Below are positions 1-9,242 of a DNA stretch of 64,000 nt, in pieces. The notes under the pieces were generated by a model that saw nothing but the letters and a program-made list of their open reading frames with translations, searched no databases and had not been told where the DNA came from. Both the position numbers and the translations under genes were made by a program. Source of the DNA: Pseudooceanicola aestuarii. Its GTDB lineage: Bacteria > Pseudomonadota > Alphaproteobacteria > Rhodobacterales > Rhodobacteraceae. How positions within the stretch are numbered: the stretch's first letter is position 1; each line of letters starts with the position of its first letter. The DNA is taken from assembly GCF_010614805.1 (NCBI RefSeq), contig NZ_JAAFZC010000001.1:496001-560000 (forward strand). The letters run 5' to 3'.

Positions 1-882
1 GCCCTCGTCCGCCGTCTTGAGGATCAATTCCTTCATGTCGTAGGGCGTGTTGGGATTGTCCGGGATCAGGGTGTCCAGGCTGGGCTCGATCCGGTCGGGC
101 GCGTCGAAGAACGGGCGCACGGGGGCCTTGTCGCGGTTGTTCAGCGGCAGGAAATCGACCAGACGGCGGACTTCTGCCAGCGCCTCCACATCGTTGTCAA
201 AGGCGCCATCCGCGACCGAGGACTTCTTCGTATGGGTCGACGCCCCGCCCAGCTCCTCGGCGGTCACGACCTCGTTCGTGACGGTCTTGACCACGTCGGG
301 GCCGGTCACGAACATGTAGGAGCTTTCCTTGACCATGAAGATGAAGTCGGTCATCGCCGGGCTGTAGACCGCGCCACCCGCGCAGGGCCCCATCACCAAG
401 GAGATCTGAGGCACCACGCCCGAGGCCATCACGTTGCGCTGGAACACCTCCGCATAGCCGGCAAGGGAGGCGACACCCTCCTGGATGCGGGCCCCGCCGG
501 AATCATTGATCCCGATCACCGGAGCGCCGTTCTGCATCGCCATATCCATGATCTTGCAGATCTTCTGCGCATGGGTTTCCGACAGCGACCCGCCGAAGAC
601 GGTGAAATCCTGACTGAAGACATAGACCATGCGGCCATTGATCGTGCCCCAGCCGGTCACGACGCCATCGCCATAAGGGCGCTGCTGCTCCATCCCGAAA
701 TCGGTGCAGCGATGGGCGACAAACATGTCGAATTCCTCGAAGCTGTCGGCGTCCAGCAGCAGGTCGATGCGCTCACGCGCGGTCAGCTTGCCCTTGGCGT
801 GCTGGGATGCGATGCGTTTCTCGCCGCCGCCCAGTTTCGCGGCATCGCGGCGATCCTGCAATTCCTGAAGAATGTCCTTCAT
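1..882 (-). CDS. pccB: Propionyl-CoA carboxylase beta chain (3' part outside window)
   Basis: This is the carboxyltransferase subunit of propionyl-CoA carboxylase, which carboxylates propionyl-CoA to methylmalonyl-CoA in the cytosol together with the biotinylated alpha chain. The first 294 codons are present, out of roughly 510 in the family. Visible signatures are [13 protein letters not shown] near residue 35, [26 protein letters not shown] and [16 protein letters not shown], all typical of the N-terminal carboxyltransferase domain. The ATG at 882 has a GGGAG ribosome site eight bases upstream. The gene is divergent from the transporter at 1129, and the gap between them carries GCAAA/TTTGC repeats that are probable PccR sites. 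A related acyl-CoA carboxylase beta chain is possible from sequence alone, but the adjacent pccR supports the propionyl assignment. Confidence 0.93.
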   Translation of the reverse strand, partial: MKDILQELQDRRDAAKLGGGEKRIASQHAKGKLTARERIDLLLDADSFEEFDMFVAHRCTDFGMEQQRPYGDGVVTGWGTINGRMVYVFSQDFTVFGGSLSETHAQKICKIMDMAMQNGAPVIGINDSGGARIQEGVASLAGYAEVFQRNVMASGVVPQISLVMGPCAGGAVYSPAMTDFIFMVKESSYMFVTGPDVVKTVTNEVVTAEELGGASTHTKKSSVADGAFDNDVEALAEVRRLVDFLPLNNRDKAPVRPFFDAPDRIEPSLDTLIPDNPNTPYDMKELILKTADEG

Positions 883-953
883 CCGGCCGTCTCCCTCTGT
901 CTGTCTGCGCATTGGTTCGCGCCCTGATCCGCGCGTTGGCCTGCGCCATGGCC

Positions 954-1078
954 GCATTTGCCCGGGCAAATGCAAGGATGGTCGGACCATAGGCAAATAC
1001 AGGGCCGGAAAAAAGCGGAACATCGCAAATTTGCAAATCATTGGCAGCACCGAGCATGCAAATTGCAAAACAGCAAAT
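954..1078. promoter_or_regulatory. GCAAA/TTTGC repeat cluster, probable PccR operator region
   Basis: The pccB-transporter gap holds TTTGC/GCAAA words at 957, 966, 993, 1025, 1030, 1033, 1058, 1065 and 1073. Two copies of the pattern GCAAA-N3-GCAAAT lie at 1025-1038 and 1065-1078, and the pattern recurs at 2443-2456 before pccR. A perfect 20-base palindrome spans 954-973 (TTTGC arms around CCCGGG). From memory, PccR of Rhodobacter sphaeroides recognises a TTTGCAAA-type motif before pccB. The assignment to PccR is inference from that motif and the linkage. Confidence 0.72.
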
Positions 1079-1128
1079 TACATGTCATCAGCATGGACTT
1101 CCGCCTGGACGCGGCGTAGCCCCGTTTG

Positions 1129-2355
1129 ATGACGCTGAACCCGCCCAGATACCTAGACCGGACATCGCCGCCGCATCTGACCACGCTGATCTTCGTGACC
1201 GGCCTTGGCGCGATGGCGATGAACATCTTCCTGCCCTCGCTGCCCCGCATTGCCGAGACATTCGATGCGCCCTACGCGCTGGTACAATTGGCGGTGGCGG
1301 GATTCCTGGCGACAAACGGGGTCTTGCAGATCTTCCTGGGACCGCTGTCGGACAAGTTCGGGCGCCGCCGTGTGCTGCTGGTCGGACTGGGGATCTTCGT
1401 GCTGGCGACGCTGGGCTGCCTGCTGGCGCGCGACATCTATACCTTCCTCGTATTCCGCATGATGCAGGCCACCGTCGCCGTCGGCTTTGCCCTGTCCCGC
1501 GCCGTGGTGCGCGACATGAACACCGCCGACAAGGCCGCCTCGATGATGGGGTTCGTCACCATGGGCATGTCGCTGGTGCCGATGATCGCGCCGGCACTTG
1601 GCGGGGTGATGGATGCGCTGTTCGGCTGGGAAAGTACCTTCTGGCTGCTGCTGGTCTGCGGGACCATCGTCTTTGGGCTGGCCTGGTTCGACCTGGGCGA
1701 GACCGCCCCTCCGTCGAACAACACGCTGCTGGGGCAGTTCCGCGAATATCCCGAGCTGCTGAACTCGCCGCGGTTCTGGGGTTATTGCCTGGCCTCGGCG
1801 CTGTCCTCGGGCGCGTTCTTCGCCTTTCTCGGCGGCGGGCCCTACGTGGCCAGCACGGTCTACGGGCTGGACCCGGCGGCCTTTGGCCTGTGGTCGGCAA
1901 TGCCGGGGGTGGGCTATTTTGCCGGCAATTTCGTCACCGGGCTGGTGGCCGCGCGGCTGGGTGTGAACCGGATGGTGATGGCGGGCAGCACGCTGGTCCT
2001 GATCGGCATGGCGATTTCCCTCGGCCTGTCTTACGCCGGGATGGGCGCGCCGGTGGTGTTCTTCGGCTGCATGGGCTTTGTCGGGCTGGGCAACGGAATG
2101 GTGATCCCCTCGGCCAGCGCGGGCATGCTGTCGGTGCGGCCGCGACTGGCGGGCACTGCCTCGGGGTTGGGCGGCACGATCCAGATCGGCGGCGGCGCGG
2201 CACTGTCGGTGTTGGCGGGCATCCTGTTGCAGGACAGCCCCACGGAACGACCGCTGGTCTGGCTGATGTTCGTCACCGCCGTGGCCGGTCTGGTGGCGAT
2301 CTTTGCCGTGGTGCTGCGCGAACGCCAACTGATCCGCCGGGGCGGAATGCCCTGA
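1129..2355 (+). CDS. MFS transporter, Bcr/CflA-like drug efflux family
   Basis: This inner-membrane protein of about 408 residues has the length and hydrophobic pattern of a 12-helix major facilitator. The first loop carries motif A (GPLSDKFGRRR, near residue 75), followed by FRMMQATVAVGFALSRAVVRDM, which is characteristic of the Bcr/CflA proton-driven efflux subgroup. I prefer the ATG at 1129; an in-frame TTG lies directly before it at 1126 and no strong ribosome site is visible. The gene lies between pccB and the regulator pccR, 121 bases before the latter, and starts just after the GCAAA repeat cluster, so it may belong to the PccR regulon. Its substrate cannot be read from sequence; export of an organic acid or drug is possible. 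Confidence 0.85.
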   Translation: MTLNPPRYLDRTSPPHLTTLIFVTGLGAMAMNIFLPSLPRIAETFDAPYALVQLAVAGFLATNGVLQIFLGPLSDKFGRRRVLLVGLGIFVLATLGCLLARDIYTFLVFRMMQATVAVGFALSRAVVRDMNTADKAASMMGFVTMGMSLVPMIAPALGGVMDALFGWESTFWLLLVCGTIVFGLAWFDLGETAPPSNNTLLGQFREYPELLNSPRFWGYCLASALSSGAFFAFLGGGPYVASTVYGLDPAAFGLWSAMPGVGYFAGNFVTGLVAARLGVNRMVMAGSTLVLIGMAISLGLSYAGMGAPVVFFGCMGFVGLGNGMVIPSASAGMLSVRPRLAGTASGLGGTIQIGGGAALSVLAGILLQDSPTERPLVWLMFVTAVAGLVAIFAVVLRERQLIRRGGMP

Positions 2356-2416
2356 GCCGCACGGGATGGCGGACGCGCTCGCGCCCGGCCCGATATCCGC
2401 AACCTTGTGAACCCGA

Positions 2417-2456
2417 CTTTGCAAAGCTACCCTTCACGGAACGCAAACTTGCAAAT
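2417..2456. promoter_or_regulatory. Probable PccR autoregulatory operator
   Basis: A palindromic CTTTGCAAAG at 2417-2426 is followed by GCAAACTTGCAAAT at 2443-2456. The second element differs at one base from the copy at 1025-1038 before pccB. It ends 20 bases before the pccR start codon, a position that suggests autoregulation. Confidence 0.65.
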
Positions 2457-2476
2457 GTGATCGGGAGCATCGACGC

Positions 2477-3895
2477 ATGGCCGCACAGAAACTCTATGCC
2501 GGGGCCAAGCTGCGGGAAACGCGGCAGCGGCTGGGGCTGACCCAGAAGGATTTCGCGGCCAAGCTGGGGGTTTCCCTGCCCTATCTCAACCAGATGGAGA
2601 ACAACAACCGCCCCGTCTCGACCTCGGTGGTGTTGTCGCTGGCGCAGGAATTCGGCTTTGACGTGACCGAGCTGTCCACCGGGGACAGCGAACGGATGGT
2701 GTCGGACATGCGCGAGGCGCTGGCCGATCCGGTGCTGGCGGATGTCACACCGCCGCTGGCGGACCTGCGGCTGACCGCGTCCAATGCGCCGGCGCTGGCA
2801 CGGGCCTTCCTGCACCTGCACCGCGCCTATCGCCAGACCCACGAGCGCCTGGCCTCTCTGGACGAGGCCCTGGGCCGCGAGGACAGCCGCACCTCCCCCT
2901 CACCCTGGGACGAGGTGCGCGATTTCTTCCACTATTGTGACAATTACATCGACGCGGTGGATCGGGCCGCCGAGCGTTTCGCCGCCCCCGCGATGGCGGC
3001 GGGACCGGCCGGAGGCGACGCGGCGATCCACCAGCGTGCGGTGCGGGCCCTGGCCGCCACCGGCATCACCGTCGCGGCCGAGGATATCGACCGCCTGCGC
3101 CATTTCGATCCCGAGACCCGGCGCCTGACCCTGTCGGCCCGTGCCGCGCCCGCCACCCAGACCTTTCAGCTGCTGTTGCAGGTCGCGCTGCTGGACCAGG
3201 ACAAGCTGCTCGAAGCGACGCTGGACCTGGCCCGGTTCCAGTCCGACGCGGCGCGGGCCATCGCCAAGATCGGGCTGGCCAATTACTTCGCCGGGGCGGC
3301 GTTGCTGCCGTATGGCCCCTTTCTGGCCGCCGCCCGCGAAACCCGCCACGACCTGGAGCGGCTGGCCACCCGGTTCGGCGCCTCGATCGAGCAGGTGGCG
3401 CATCGGCTCTCCACCCTGCAACGACCGGGAGCCAAGGGAATTCCGTTCTTCTTTGTCCGGGTGGATCAGGCCGGCACGATCACCAAACGCCATTCCGCCA
3501 CGCGGCTGCAATTCGCCCGCTACGGCGGCGCCTGTCCGCTGTGGAACGTCCACCGCGCCTTCGAGACGCCGGGCCGGTTCCTGCGCCAGCTGGCAGAGAC
3601 CCCGGACGGGGTGCGCTATGTCTCTCTGGCGCGGGATGTCAGTAAGGCAGGGGGACATTTCGGTGCCCCGGTGCGACGCTATGCCATCGCCCTGGGCTGC
3701 GAGGTCGCCCATGCCGACGCGCTGGTCTATGCCGACGGGCTGGACCTGGGCAACCCGCGCGCGTTCGAACCGATCGGCATTTCCTGCCGGATCTGCGAGC
3801 GGGTGGATTGCCACCAACGCTCCGTCCCGCCGCTGGAGCGGAAATTGTCCATCGATCCCAATTCACGCGACGTGCTGCCCTACGACGTGGGCTGA
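2477..3895 (+). CDS. pccR: Short-chain acyl-CoA regulator of the ScfR family (PccR-like)
   Basis: This 472-residue transcription factor has an N-terminal XRE helix-turn-helix at about residues 8-63 (LGLTQKDFAAKLGVSLPYLNQMENN) and a long C-terminal region typical of ScfR proteins. It ends with a cysteine cluster at residues 437, 440 and 445 (CRICERVDC). ScfR proteins sense short-chain acyl-CoA thioesters; PccR of Rhodobacter sphaeroides activates pccB for propionyl-CoA assimilation. Linkage to pccB and shared GCAAA-N3-GCAAAT repeats before both genes support that role here. The ATG at 2477 has CGGGAG upstream. The stop codon abuts the stop of the opposing hemerythrin gene with no gap. A homologue sensing another acyl-CoA is possible, but the position favours PccR. 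Confidence 0.88.
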   Translation: MAAQKLYAGAKLRETRQRLGLTQKDFAAKLGVSLPYLNQMENNNRPVSTSVVLSLAQEFGFDVTELSTGDSERMVSDMREALADPVLADVTPPLADLRLTASNAPALARAFLHLHRAYRQTHERLASLDEALGREDSRTSPSPWDEVRDFFHYCDNYIDAVDRAAERFAAPAMAAGPAGGDAAIHQRAVRALAATGITVAAEDIDRLRHFDPETRRLTLSARAAPATQTFQLLLQVALLDQDKLLEATLDLARFQSDAARAIAKIGLANYFAGAALLPYGPFLAAARETRHDLERLATRFGASIEQVAHRLSTLQRPGAKGIPFFFVRVDQAGTITKRHSATRLQFARYGGACPLWNVHRAFETPGRFLRQLAETPDGVRYVSLARDVSKAGGHFGAPVRRYAIALGCEVAHADALVYADGLDLGNPRAFEPIGISCRICERVDCHQRSVPPLERKLSIDPNSRDVLPYDVG

Positions 3896-4468
3896 TCACT
3901 CCAGTTCTGCACCGTATTCCAGGATTACCGGCACGATGATCTCTTCCTCGTCGGCCAGATGCCGGTCCAGGAAGCCGCGAAACGCCGTCTGCGCCGACAA
4001 CAGGCGGCCCGTCGCGGCGCTGGCATCGCGTTTCTCCCCCAACCGGGTCAGCACCAGGTTCGAATTCTCCGCCAACGCGTGGATATGATGGTCCAGTGCG
4101 TGATGGTCATGGTCCAGGATGTCGAACGCCTGCGCCAGCCGGTTGTCCAACGGGATGAACCGGGGAAAGTAATGCTGATCCTCGATCTGGTGATGATGTT
4201 GCAACTGGTTCAGGAAGAAGCCTGTATAGCGCGACATTTCCGGCCCGAACCGCGCGTTGTTCCCGTCCAGCTGACGCTGCGCGCCGTCAATCAAGGTATC
4301 GATCAGCTGCCGGAACATCAGATGGCGCTCCAGCCAGAACGCCGTCAACTCGTTGAAATTGGGATGCCCCGTCCATTCCGTGCGGGGATATTTCTCCGCC
4401 AGGACACGCAGGTGGTCGGGCAGCCCGGTGCGGGCCCCAAGGGACAGGGGATCATGCGGATCGGTCAT
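3896..4468 (-). CDS. Hemerythrin HHE-domain protein
   Basis: This 190-residue soluble protein is a predicted four-helix bundle with the histidine and acidic ligands of a di-iron hemerythrin fold: LERH near residue 49, HHHQIEDQHYF near 91, DHDHHALDHH near 119 and RHLADEEEII near 168. Such proteins bind oxygen, nitric oxide or iron, or help repair iron-sulfur centres; the specific role here is unknown. It is convergent with pccR and directly abuts it. A second, unrelated-looking hemerythrin gene lies at 43070. The start at 4468 is the first ATG of the frame and the preceding 40 bases hold no gene. Confidence 0.85.
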   Translation of the reverse strand: MTDPHDPLSLGARTGLPDHLRVLAEKYPRTEWTGHPNFNELTAFWLERHLMFRQLIDTLIDGAQRQLDGNNARFGPEMSRYTGFFLNQLQHHHQIEDQHYFPRFIPLDNRLAQAFDILDHDHHALDHHIHALAENSNLVLTRLGEKRDASAATGRLLSAQTAFRGFLDRHLADEEEIIVPVILEYGAELE

Positions 4469-4507
4469 GCCGGGGACACTAGCCCGGCACCCTGCCGGGT
4501 CCAGTGG

Positions 4508-5413
4508 CTATACCCGTGTGGCATTCGGCGCCGGGGTGATGCTGCGCCGTTTCACCATCGCCTCCCGCCAGGTGATGAAACAGACGGAGGCGATGATCAG
4601 CCCGCCGCCCAGCATCACGAAGGGGTCTATCGCCTCACCAAAGGCCAGCGCGCCCAAGGCCACGGCCCAGACCAGTTGCAGGAAGGTCACCGGCTGCGTC
4701 ACCGTCATCGGCGCGGCGGCAAAGGCCAGGGTCATGACGTAATGCCCGGTGGTGGCAAGGGCGGCGACCCCGAACAGCACCCCGATCTGCCACCATTCCG
4801 GCCGCACCCAGACCGGGATCGCCAGCGGCAGCAGCATCAGCGTGACCACGACCGACAGCATCGCCACGATCAGCAGCGCACCGACCTCGTCCGCCAATTG
4901 CTTGGCCACCATGTAACTGCCGGCAAAGATCACCGCCGTGCCCAGCATCGCATAATGGCCAGAGGTGATTTCGCGCATTCCCGGCCTCAGGATGATCAGC
5001 GCCCCGATCAGCGCCACGACGATGGCCAGGATGCGACGCAGGGCGAGTTTCTCGCCCATGAACAGCGCGGCGCCCAGGGTGACGTAGATCGGTGACATGT
5101 AGTTCATCGCCGTCACGTCAGCCAGGGGGATCCGCGTCATCGCGTAGAACCACAGCGCCACGCCGGCCCCGTGGAATCCGCCGCGCAACAGGAACAGCCG
5201 CCAGTGCCGGGGGGTGATGCGGCTGCGCACCAGCCGGGGCAGAACGGGCAGAAGAAAGACCAGCCCCAGAGCATAGCGCAGGAAGGCCGCCTGGGTCGCG
5301 GGCATCCCTTCCCCCAGCAGCTTGACCAGGGCGTTGACCCCGACGAACAGCGCTCCGGCAAGCAGCATCCACAGGATGCCCACCGTCGGGCGCGAGGTCG
5401 ATGATGTTGTCAT
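4508..5413 (-). CDS. DMT-superfamily (EamA) transporter
   Basis: This 301-residue integral membrane protein has about ten hydrophobic segments arranged as two EamA repeats. The first repeat carries the typical segment FLRYALGLVFLLPVLP followed by TRIPLADVTAMNYMSPIYVTLGAALFMGE, and the second the equivalent TVTQPVTFLQLVWAVALGALAFGE. Members export small metabolites, often amino acids or purine-related compounds; no substrate is inferable. I chose the ATG at 5413, with GAAGAG about twelve bases upstream; a TTG two codons earlier (5419) is the alternative. It lies 60 bases from the LysE-type exporter on the same strand, so the two may be co-transcribed exporters. Confidence 0.85.
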   Translation of the reverse strand: MTTSSTSRPTVGILWMLLAGALFVGVNALVKLLGEGMPATQAAFLRYALGLVFLLPVLPRLVRSRITPRHWRLFLLRGGFHGAGVALWFYAMTRIPLADVTAMNYMSPIYVTLGAALFMGEKLALRRILAIVVALIGALIILRPGMREITSGHYAMLGTAVIFAGSYMVAKQLADEVGALLIVAMLSVVVTLMLLPLAIPVWVRPEWWQIGVLFGVAALATTGHYVMTLAFAAAPMTVTQPVTFLQLVWAVALGALAFGEAIDPFVMLGGGLIIASVCFITWREAMVKRRSITPAPNATRV

Positions 5414-5473
5414 GCGCAACCGCTACGCTCTTCACTTCGGGCGCACAAGGGCGGCAGCGGCCCGGACCCGACG

Positions 5474-6073
5474 CTAGCCGCGCAAAAGCGCCAGTGCGAT
5501 TGTCCACATGATCAGCCCGACGCCCGCGTCCAGCAACCGCCAGGCCAGGGGGCGGCGAAACAGCGGCTCCAGCAGGCGGGCGCCGAAGCCCAGCGAGAAG
5601 AAGAACACGAAGGACGCGGTGACACCCCCCAGGGCAAAGCCGGTCTTGTCCGGGAATTTCGCCGAGACCGCACCCATCAGCACCAGCGTGTCCAGGTAGA
5701 CATGCGGATTGGCCCAGGTCAGCAGCAGGCAGACCCCCAGCACCCGCGCCAGGGAGGCGGGGGCGCGGTCGGCGGCTTCCAGCGCCTCCCCGCCGCGCCA
5801 GGCCCGGCGAAAGGCCAGGCCGCCATAGGCCAGCAGGAAGGCCGCACCGCCGTAGCGCATGATGTCGGTCAGCCAGGGCCGCGCCTCGGCCACCGCGCCG
5901 AATCCCGCGACCCCGGCGGCGATCAGCACCGCATCGGACAGCGCGCAGGCCAGCACCACGGCCAGCACGTGTTCGCGCCGCAGCCCCTGCCGCAGCACAA
6001 AGGCATTCTGCGCCCCGATCGCCAGGATCAGCGACAGGCCCAGCCCGAACCCGGCCGCGTAGGCGCCGGTCAA
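5474..6073 (-). CDS. LysE/ArgO-family amino-acid exporter
   Basis: This 199-residue protein with six predicted membrane segments belongs to the LysE superfamily. The N-terminus GLGLSLILAIGAQNAFVLRQGL and the central LLTWANPHVYLD are hallmarks of the ArgO/LysE branch that exports arginine or lysine. The reading frame begins with TTG at 6073, with AGGA nine bases before; family alignment supports this start because the conserved first helix follows at once and no ATG lies nearby. It shares strand with the DMT exporter downstream. Regulation is not visible; ArgO genes are often governed by an LysR-type activator, but none is adjacent here. Confidence 0.87.
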   Translation of the reverse strand: MTGAYAAGFGLGLSLILAIGAQNAFVLRQGLRREHVLAVVLACALSDAVLIAAGVAGFGAVAEARPWLTDIMRYGGAAFLLAYGGLAFRRAWRGGEALEAADRAPASLARVLGVCLLLTWANPHVYLDTLVLMGAVSAKFPDKTGFALGGVTASFVFFFSLGFGARLLEPLFRRPLAWRLLDAGVGLIMWTIALALLRG

Positions 6074-6145
6074 GGTTTCGATCCTGGGGACGTAAGGGGG
6101 AGCGGGATCATCAGGGTCATCAACCTCGTTCTCGGCCGGGCGCGG

Positions 6146-7072
6146 TCAGAACCATTGGCCCGGCTCCATCAGCCCCAGGTCCAGCAATTGCCGGGAATGC
6201 CAGTCGAAGGGCACCGAATTGTGCCAGCGGAAGGTCGGAATGTCGTAGCGGGAACCGGGGTTGCGCTTTAACGCCTTGGCGGTGCGGAATGAACAGACAC
6301 AGGCCGTCAGGTTGTTGTGCCAGGGGCAGGCATAGGTGTTCAGTTCTTCGTCGGAGAAGGTGAAATTGTCGCGCAGCCGCAGGCCCGGACGGCTGCGGAA
6401 CAGGGAGATCCGGTCGATCTTGCGGCGTTTCTCAGGCACGTGTTCCTCGAACCGCCATCGCAGCCCACCGAAGAAATCCAGCTGCCGTTCGCGGGGATGG
6501 CCCTGGTTTTCCGGATCCGGGCGGGCCAGGGCGTAATAGCCCGCCCGGTCCAGATGTGCCTCCGCCACCGAAACGGCGTCGGGGTTGCGATCCAGGTCCG
6601 GGGCGTAGATGTCGATCACGTAGGTCAGCATCGCGGCCCGCCGTTCTTCGGCGTGGAAGGCCAGCATTTCCCCCACGGTGCGCGTCTCGCAGAAGGGGAA
6701 GAACAGGTATTCGGCGTTGAAGCAGTAATGCAGCCAGGTGCCTGCTGGTGCGGCATCATTCACCGCGTTGACCGCGCGCAGCCCGGCGCCGTCCTCCACC
6801 AGGGAATAGGTGACGCGCACCACCAGCGCGGCGATATCGTCGGGCAGGTCAAAGACGTCAGGGGCAAACAGGATGATCGTGGCGAACCCGGCGGTGCGGG
6901 CGTGGCGAATGGTGCCGGCCAGTTCGGTGTCGTCCTCGGCCAGAATCAGGGCAACTGGGCCCTTGGCCAGGGCCGTGCTGCCCTCCCGGATGAAATCGTC
7001 CAGTGAATTGAACCGCACCTGTTCCGCCTCTGCCCGGTCGTGGCGTGCAAAGAACCAGCCTTCGCCCCGCAT
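6146..7072 (-). CDS. Conserved hypothetical protein, possibly glycosyltransferase-like
   Basis: This 308-residue soluble protein is divergent from miaB. I do not assign a function with confidence. Visible features are an N-terminal alpha/beta-like region with hydrophobic strands ([21 protein letters not shown]), a central [40 protein letters not shown], and a C-terminal block ending [28 protein letters not shown]. The order of a nucleotide-sugar-like strand region, a single DIYAPD acidic segment and an aromatic C-terminus recalls group 2 glycosyltransferases. The frame is open far upstream, but starts above 7072 would run into the miaB start region, so the ATG at 7072 ([13 protein letters not shown]) is the likely start; its ribosome site is weak. 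Confidence 0.7.
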   Translation of the reverse strand: MRGEGWFFARHDRAEAEQVRFNSLDDFIREGSTALAKGPVALILAEDDTELAGTIRHARTAGFATIILFAPDVFDLPDDIAALVVRVTYSLVEDGAGLRAVNAVNDAAPAGTWLHYCFNAEYLFFPFCETRTVGEMLAFHAEERRAAMLTYVIDIYAPDLDRNPDAVSVAEAHLDRAGYYALARPDPENQGHPRERQLDFFGGLRWRFEEHVPEKRRKIDRISLFRSRPGLRLRDNFTFSDEELNTYACPWHNNLTACVCSFRTAKALKRNPGSRYDIPTFRWHNSVPFDWHSRQLLDLGLMEPGQWF

Positions 7073-7136
7073 TGCAAGGCCCCGCGCACCTGGTGTAGGG
7101 AGACGCCTTGATCCACCTGCCCGCAGGAGCGCCGCC

Positions 7137-8459
7137 ATGACCGCCCCGAAGAAGCTTTTCATCAAGACCTACGGCTGTCAGATGAACGTCTACGACAGTG
7201 AGCGGATGGCCGAGGCGCTTGGCCCCTCGGGCTATACGGAGGTGTCGTCGCCCGAAGAGGCGGACATGATCCTGCTGAACACCTGCCACATCCGGGAAAA
7301 AGCGGCGGAGAAGGTCTATTCGGAGCTTGGTCGCCTCAAGGGGCTGAAGGCCGCGAAGCCGGACCTGAAGATCGGCGTGGCCGGTTGCGTCGCCCAGGCT
7401 GAGGGGGAAGAGATCATGACCCGCCAGCCGCTGGTGGATCTGGTCGTCGGCCCGCAAAGCTATCATCGCCTGCCCGCGATGGAGGCCCGTGCCCGCAGCG
7501 GCGAAAAGGTTCTGGACACCGATTTCCCCGAGGAAGACAAGTTCGAGGCGCTGAAATCCCGCCCCAAGGCCCGGCGCGGGCCGACCGCCTTTCTGACCGT
7601 GCAGGAAGGCTGTGACAAGTTCTGCGCCTTCTGCGTCGTCCCATATACCCGAGGCGCCGAAGTCTCTCGCCCCGTCGATCGCATCCGGGCAGAGGCCCGC
7701 GATCTGGTGGAACGTGGCGTGCGGGAAATCACGCTGCTGGGCCAGAACGTCAACGCCTATCATGGCGAGGGGCCCGATGGCCGCGACTGGACCCTGGCGC
7801 GCCTGATCCGCGAGCTGGCCGAGATCGACGGGTTGGCGCGTTTGCGCTTTACCACCTCCCATCCCAACGACATGGATGACGATCTGATCGCCGCCCATGG
7901 CGATTGCGCCAAGCTGATGCCCTATCTGCACCTGCCGGTGCAAAGCGGGTCGGACAGGATTCTGAAACGGATGAACCGGTCGCATGATCGCGACAGCTAC
8001 CTGCGGTTGATCGACCGGATCCGCACCGCGCGGCCCGATATCCTGATGTCGGGCGATTTCATCGTCGGCTTCCCCGAGGAGACGGACCAGGATTTCCGCG
8101 ACACGATGCGCCTGATCGAAGAGGTGCAGTACGGGCAGGCGTTTTCGTTCAAGTATTCGACCCGCCCCGGCACACCCGCAGCCGAACGTCCCCAGGTGGC
8201 CGAGGATGTAAAGACCGCGCGCCTGGCCGAATTGCAGGGGCTGATCACCACGCAGCAGCGCGCGCTGCAGGATGCCATGGTCGGCCAGACCGTCGGCGTC
8301 CTGTTCGAGAAACCCGGCCGCCAGCCGGGCCAGATGGTGGGCAAGTCCGATCACCTGCACGCCGTCCATGTCGAGGCGACGGATATCGCCCCTGGCGACC
8401 TGCGCCAGGTGAGAATCATCGCCTCCGGCTCCAATTCCCTGTCCGGCACGCTGATCTAG
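7137..8459 (+). CDS. miaB: tRNA-2-methylthio-N6-dimethylallyladenosine synthase
   Basis: This radical-SAM methylthiotransferase adds the 2-methylthio group to isopentenyl-adenosine 37 in tRNAs reading U-starting codons. It has 440 residues, the usual length. The N-terminal UPF0004 domain supplies three cysteines (TYGCQMN, NTCHIR, AGCVAQ); the radical-SAM cysteines are in CDKFCAFC; and a C-terminal TRAM domain ends the protein. The ATG at 7137 follows AGGAGC by six bases. In many proteobacteria miaB precedes phoH-ybeY-corC-lnt; here three small envelope genes lie between miaB and phoH on the same strand. Confidence 0.97.
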   Translation: MTAPKKLFIKTYGCQMNVYDSERMAEALGPSGYTEVSSPEEADMILLNTCHIREKAAEKVYSELGRLKGLKAAKPDLKIGVAGCVAQAEGEEIMTRQPLVDLVVGPQSYHRLPAMEARARSGEKVLDTDFPEEDKFEALKSRPKARRGPTAFLTVQEGCDKFCAFCVVPYTRGAEVSRPVDRIRAEARDLVERGVREITLLGQNVNAYHGEGPDGRDWTLARLIRELAEIDGLARLRFTTSHPNDMDDDLIAAHGDCAKLMPYLHLPVQSGSDRILKRMNRSHDRDSYLRLIDRIRTARPDILMSGDFIVGFPEETDQDFRDTMRLIEEVQYGQAFSFKYSTRPGTPAAERPQVAEDVKTARLAELQGLITTQQRALQDAMVGQTVGVLFEKPGRQPGQMVGKSDHLHAVHVEATDIAPGDLRQVRIIASGSNSLSGTLI

Positions 8460-8673
8460 GCGGCCCGTGTCTGCCCCTCGGAGTGGAAACAATCCCGTCA
8501 TCTGGGTGCGATAGTTTCCGCATATCCACCCGTGGCGGGAAATCCTTGGGCGCGGCTCGGGCCGGCGCTAGGCTGCCCCTGACGCCGCCACCCCGCGTCC
8601 GGTCCCGTGGCCGGTGGCCCGTCCGGGGCGCAGCGCCCGTTTCCCGCAGTCGGACCGGTCAGGACAACTACAG

Positions 8674-9021
8674 ATGTCATCCCTGCTTTCCCGTCTTCTG
8701 ACCCGCGTCACCCTTGCCGCCGCGCTCGGGCTTCCGGCCCTGTCCGTCCAGGCCGGCCAGGGCGGCTATTCCTTCCGCTTCACGCCAAGCCACGTCATTC
8801 ATGTCAGCTGCTACCGGGGGCCCTGGCGGGACGTGATCTGGGACCGTCCCAACGCCGTCTTCATCGACAGCCTTGTGGCCCTTGGCTACGACTGGCCCAC
8901 CGCCCAGGCGATTTCCCAGCGGATCTGCCGCGACGAGGCGCTGGTGTTCAATCCCGAGGGGCTGAAACACGAAATGCTGCGGATCTACCACAGCTCAACC
9001 GCCTATCGTCACCGCGGCTGA
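8674..9021 (+). CDS. Small exported protein of unknown function
   Basis: This 115-residue protein has a clear signal peptide: MSSLLSRLLTRV, a hydrophobic core TLAAALGLPALSV and probable cleavage after QA. The mature part has two cysteines (HVSCYRG and RICRDE) that could form a disulfide, and a segment DSLVALGYDWPTAQAISQRICRDE that looks helical. I recognise no family. The ATG at 8674 is chosen because the signal peptide begins there; upstream in-frame codons add an unlikely basic leader. It is the first of three consecutive small envelope genes between miaB and phoH, all on the plus strand. Confidence 0.75.
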   Translation: MSSLLSRLLTRVTLAAALGLPALSVQAGQGGYSFRFTPSHVIHVSCYRGPWRDVIWDRPNAVFIDSLVALGYDWPTAQAISQRICRDEALVFNPEGLKHEMLRIYHSSTAYRHRG

Positions 9022-9242
9022 TCGCGCTTGCCGCGGCGCGAGATCCCGGCCGCGCCGCGCGGCCTGCGCCTGCCCGCACTGCCGCATCAAAACCACGCCC
9101 GGCAAAGAACCCGGTGCATGTGCCTGAATCTCCTTCACAACATGCACCAAGTGCGGCAGGATAATTGCCATAACAAGGGTCCATCCGACACAAATGCAAT
9201 TTTCGAGACGGACCTTGCTGGGGGAATGAAAGGACTTTGGCC

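Noticed and set aside
1041..2540. A 499-codon plus-strand frame overlapping the MFS gene
   Set aside because: The overlapping MFS frame has clear family motifs; this one has low-complexity Gly/Arg/Pro composition.
4483..4499. Hairpin between the hemerythrin and DMT genes as a terminator
   Set aside because: The stem CCCGGC/GCCGGG is short and no T-run follows on either strand.
6858..8501. A 547-codon open frame antisense to miaB
   Set aside because: It has no recognisable domain, covers an established gene, and reflects the high GC content that keeps antisense frames open.
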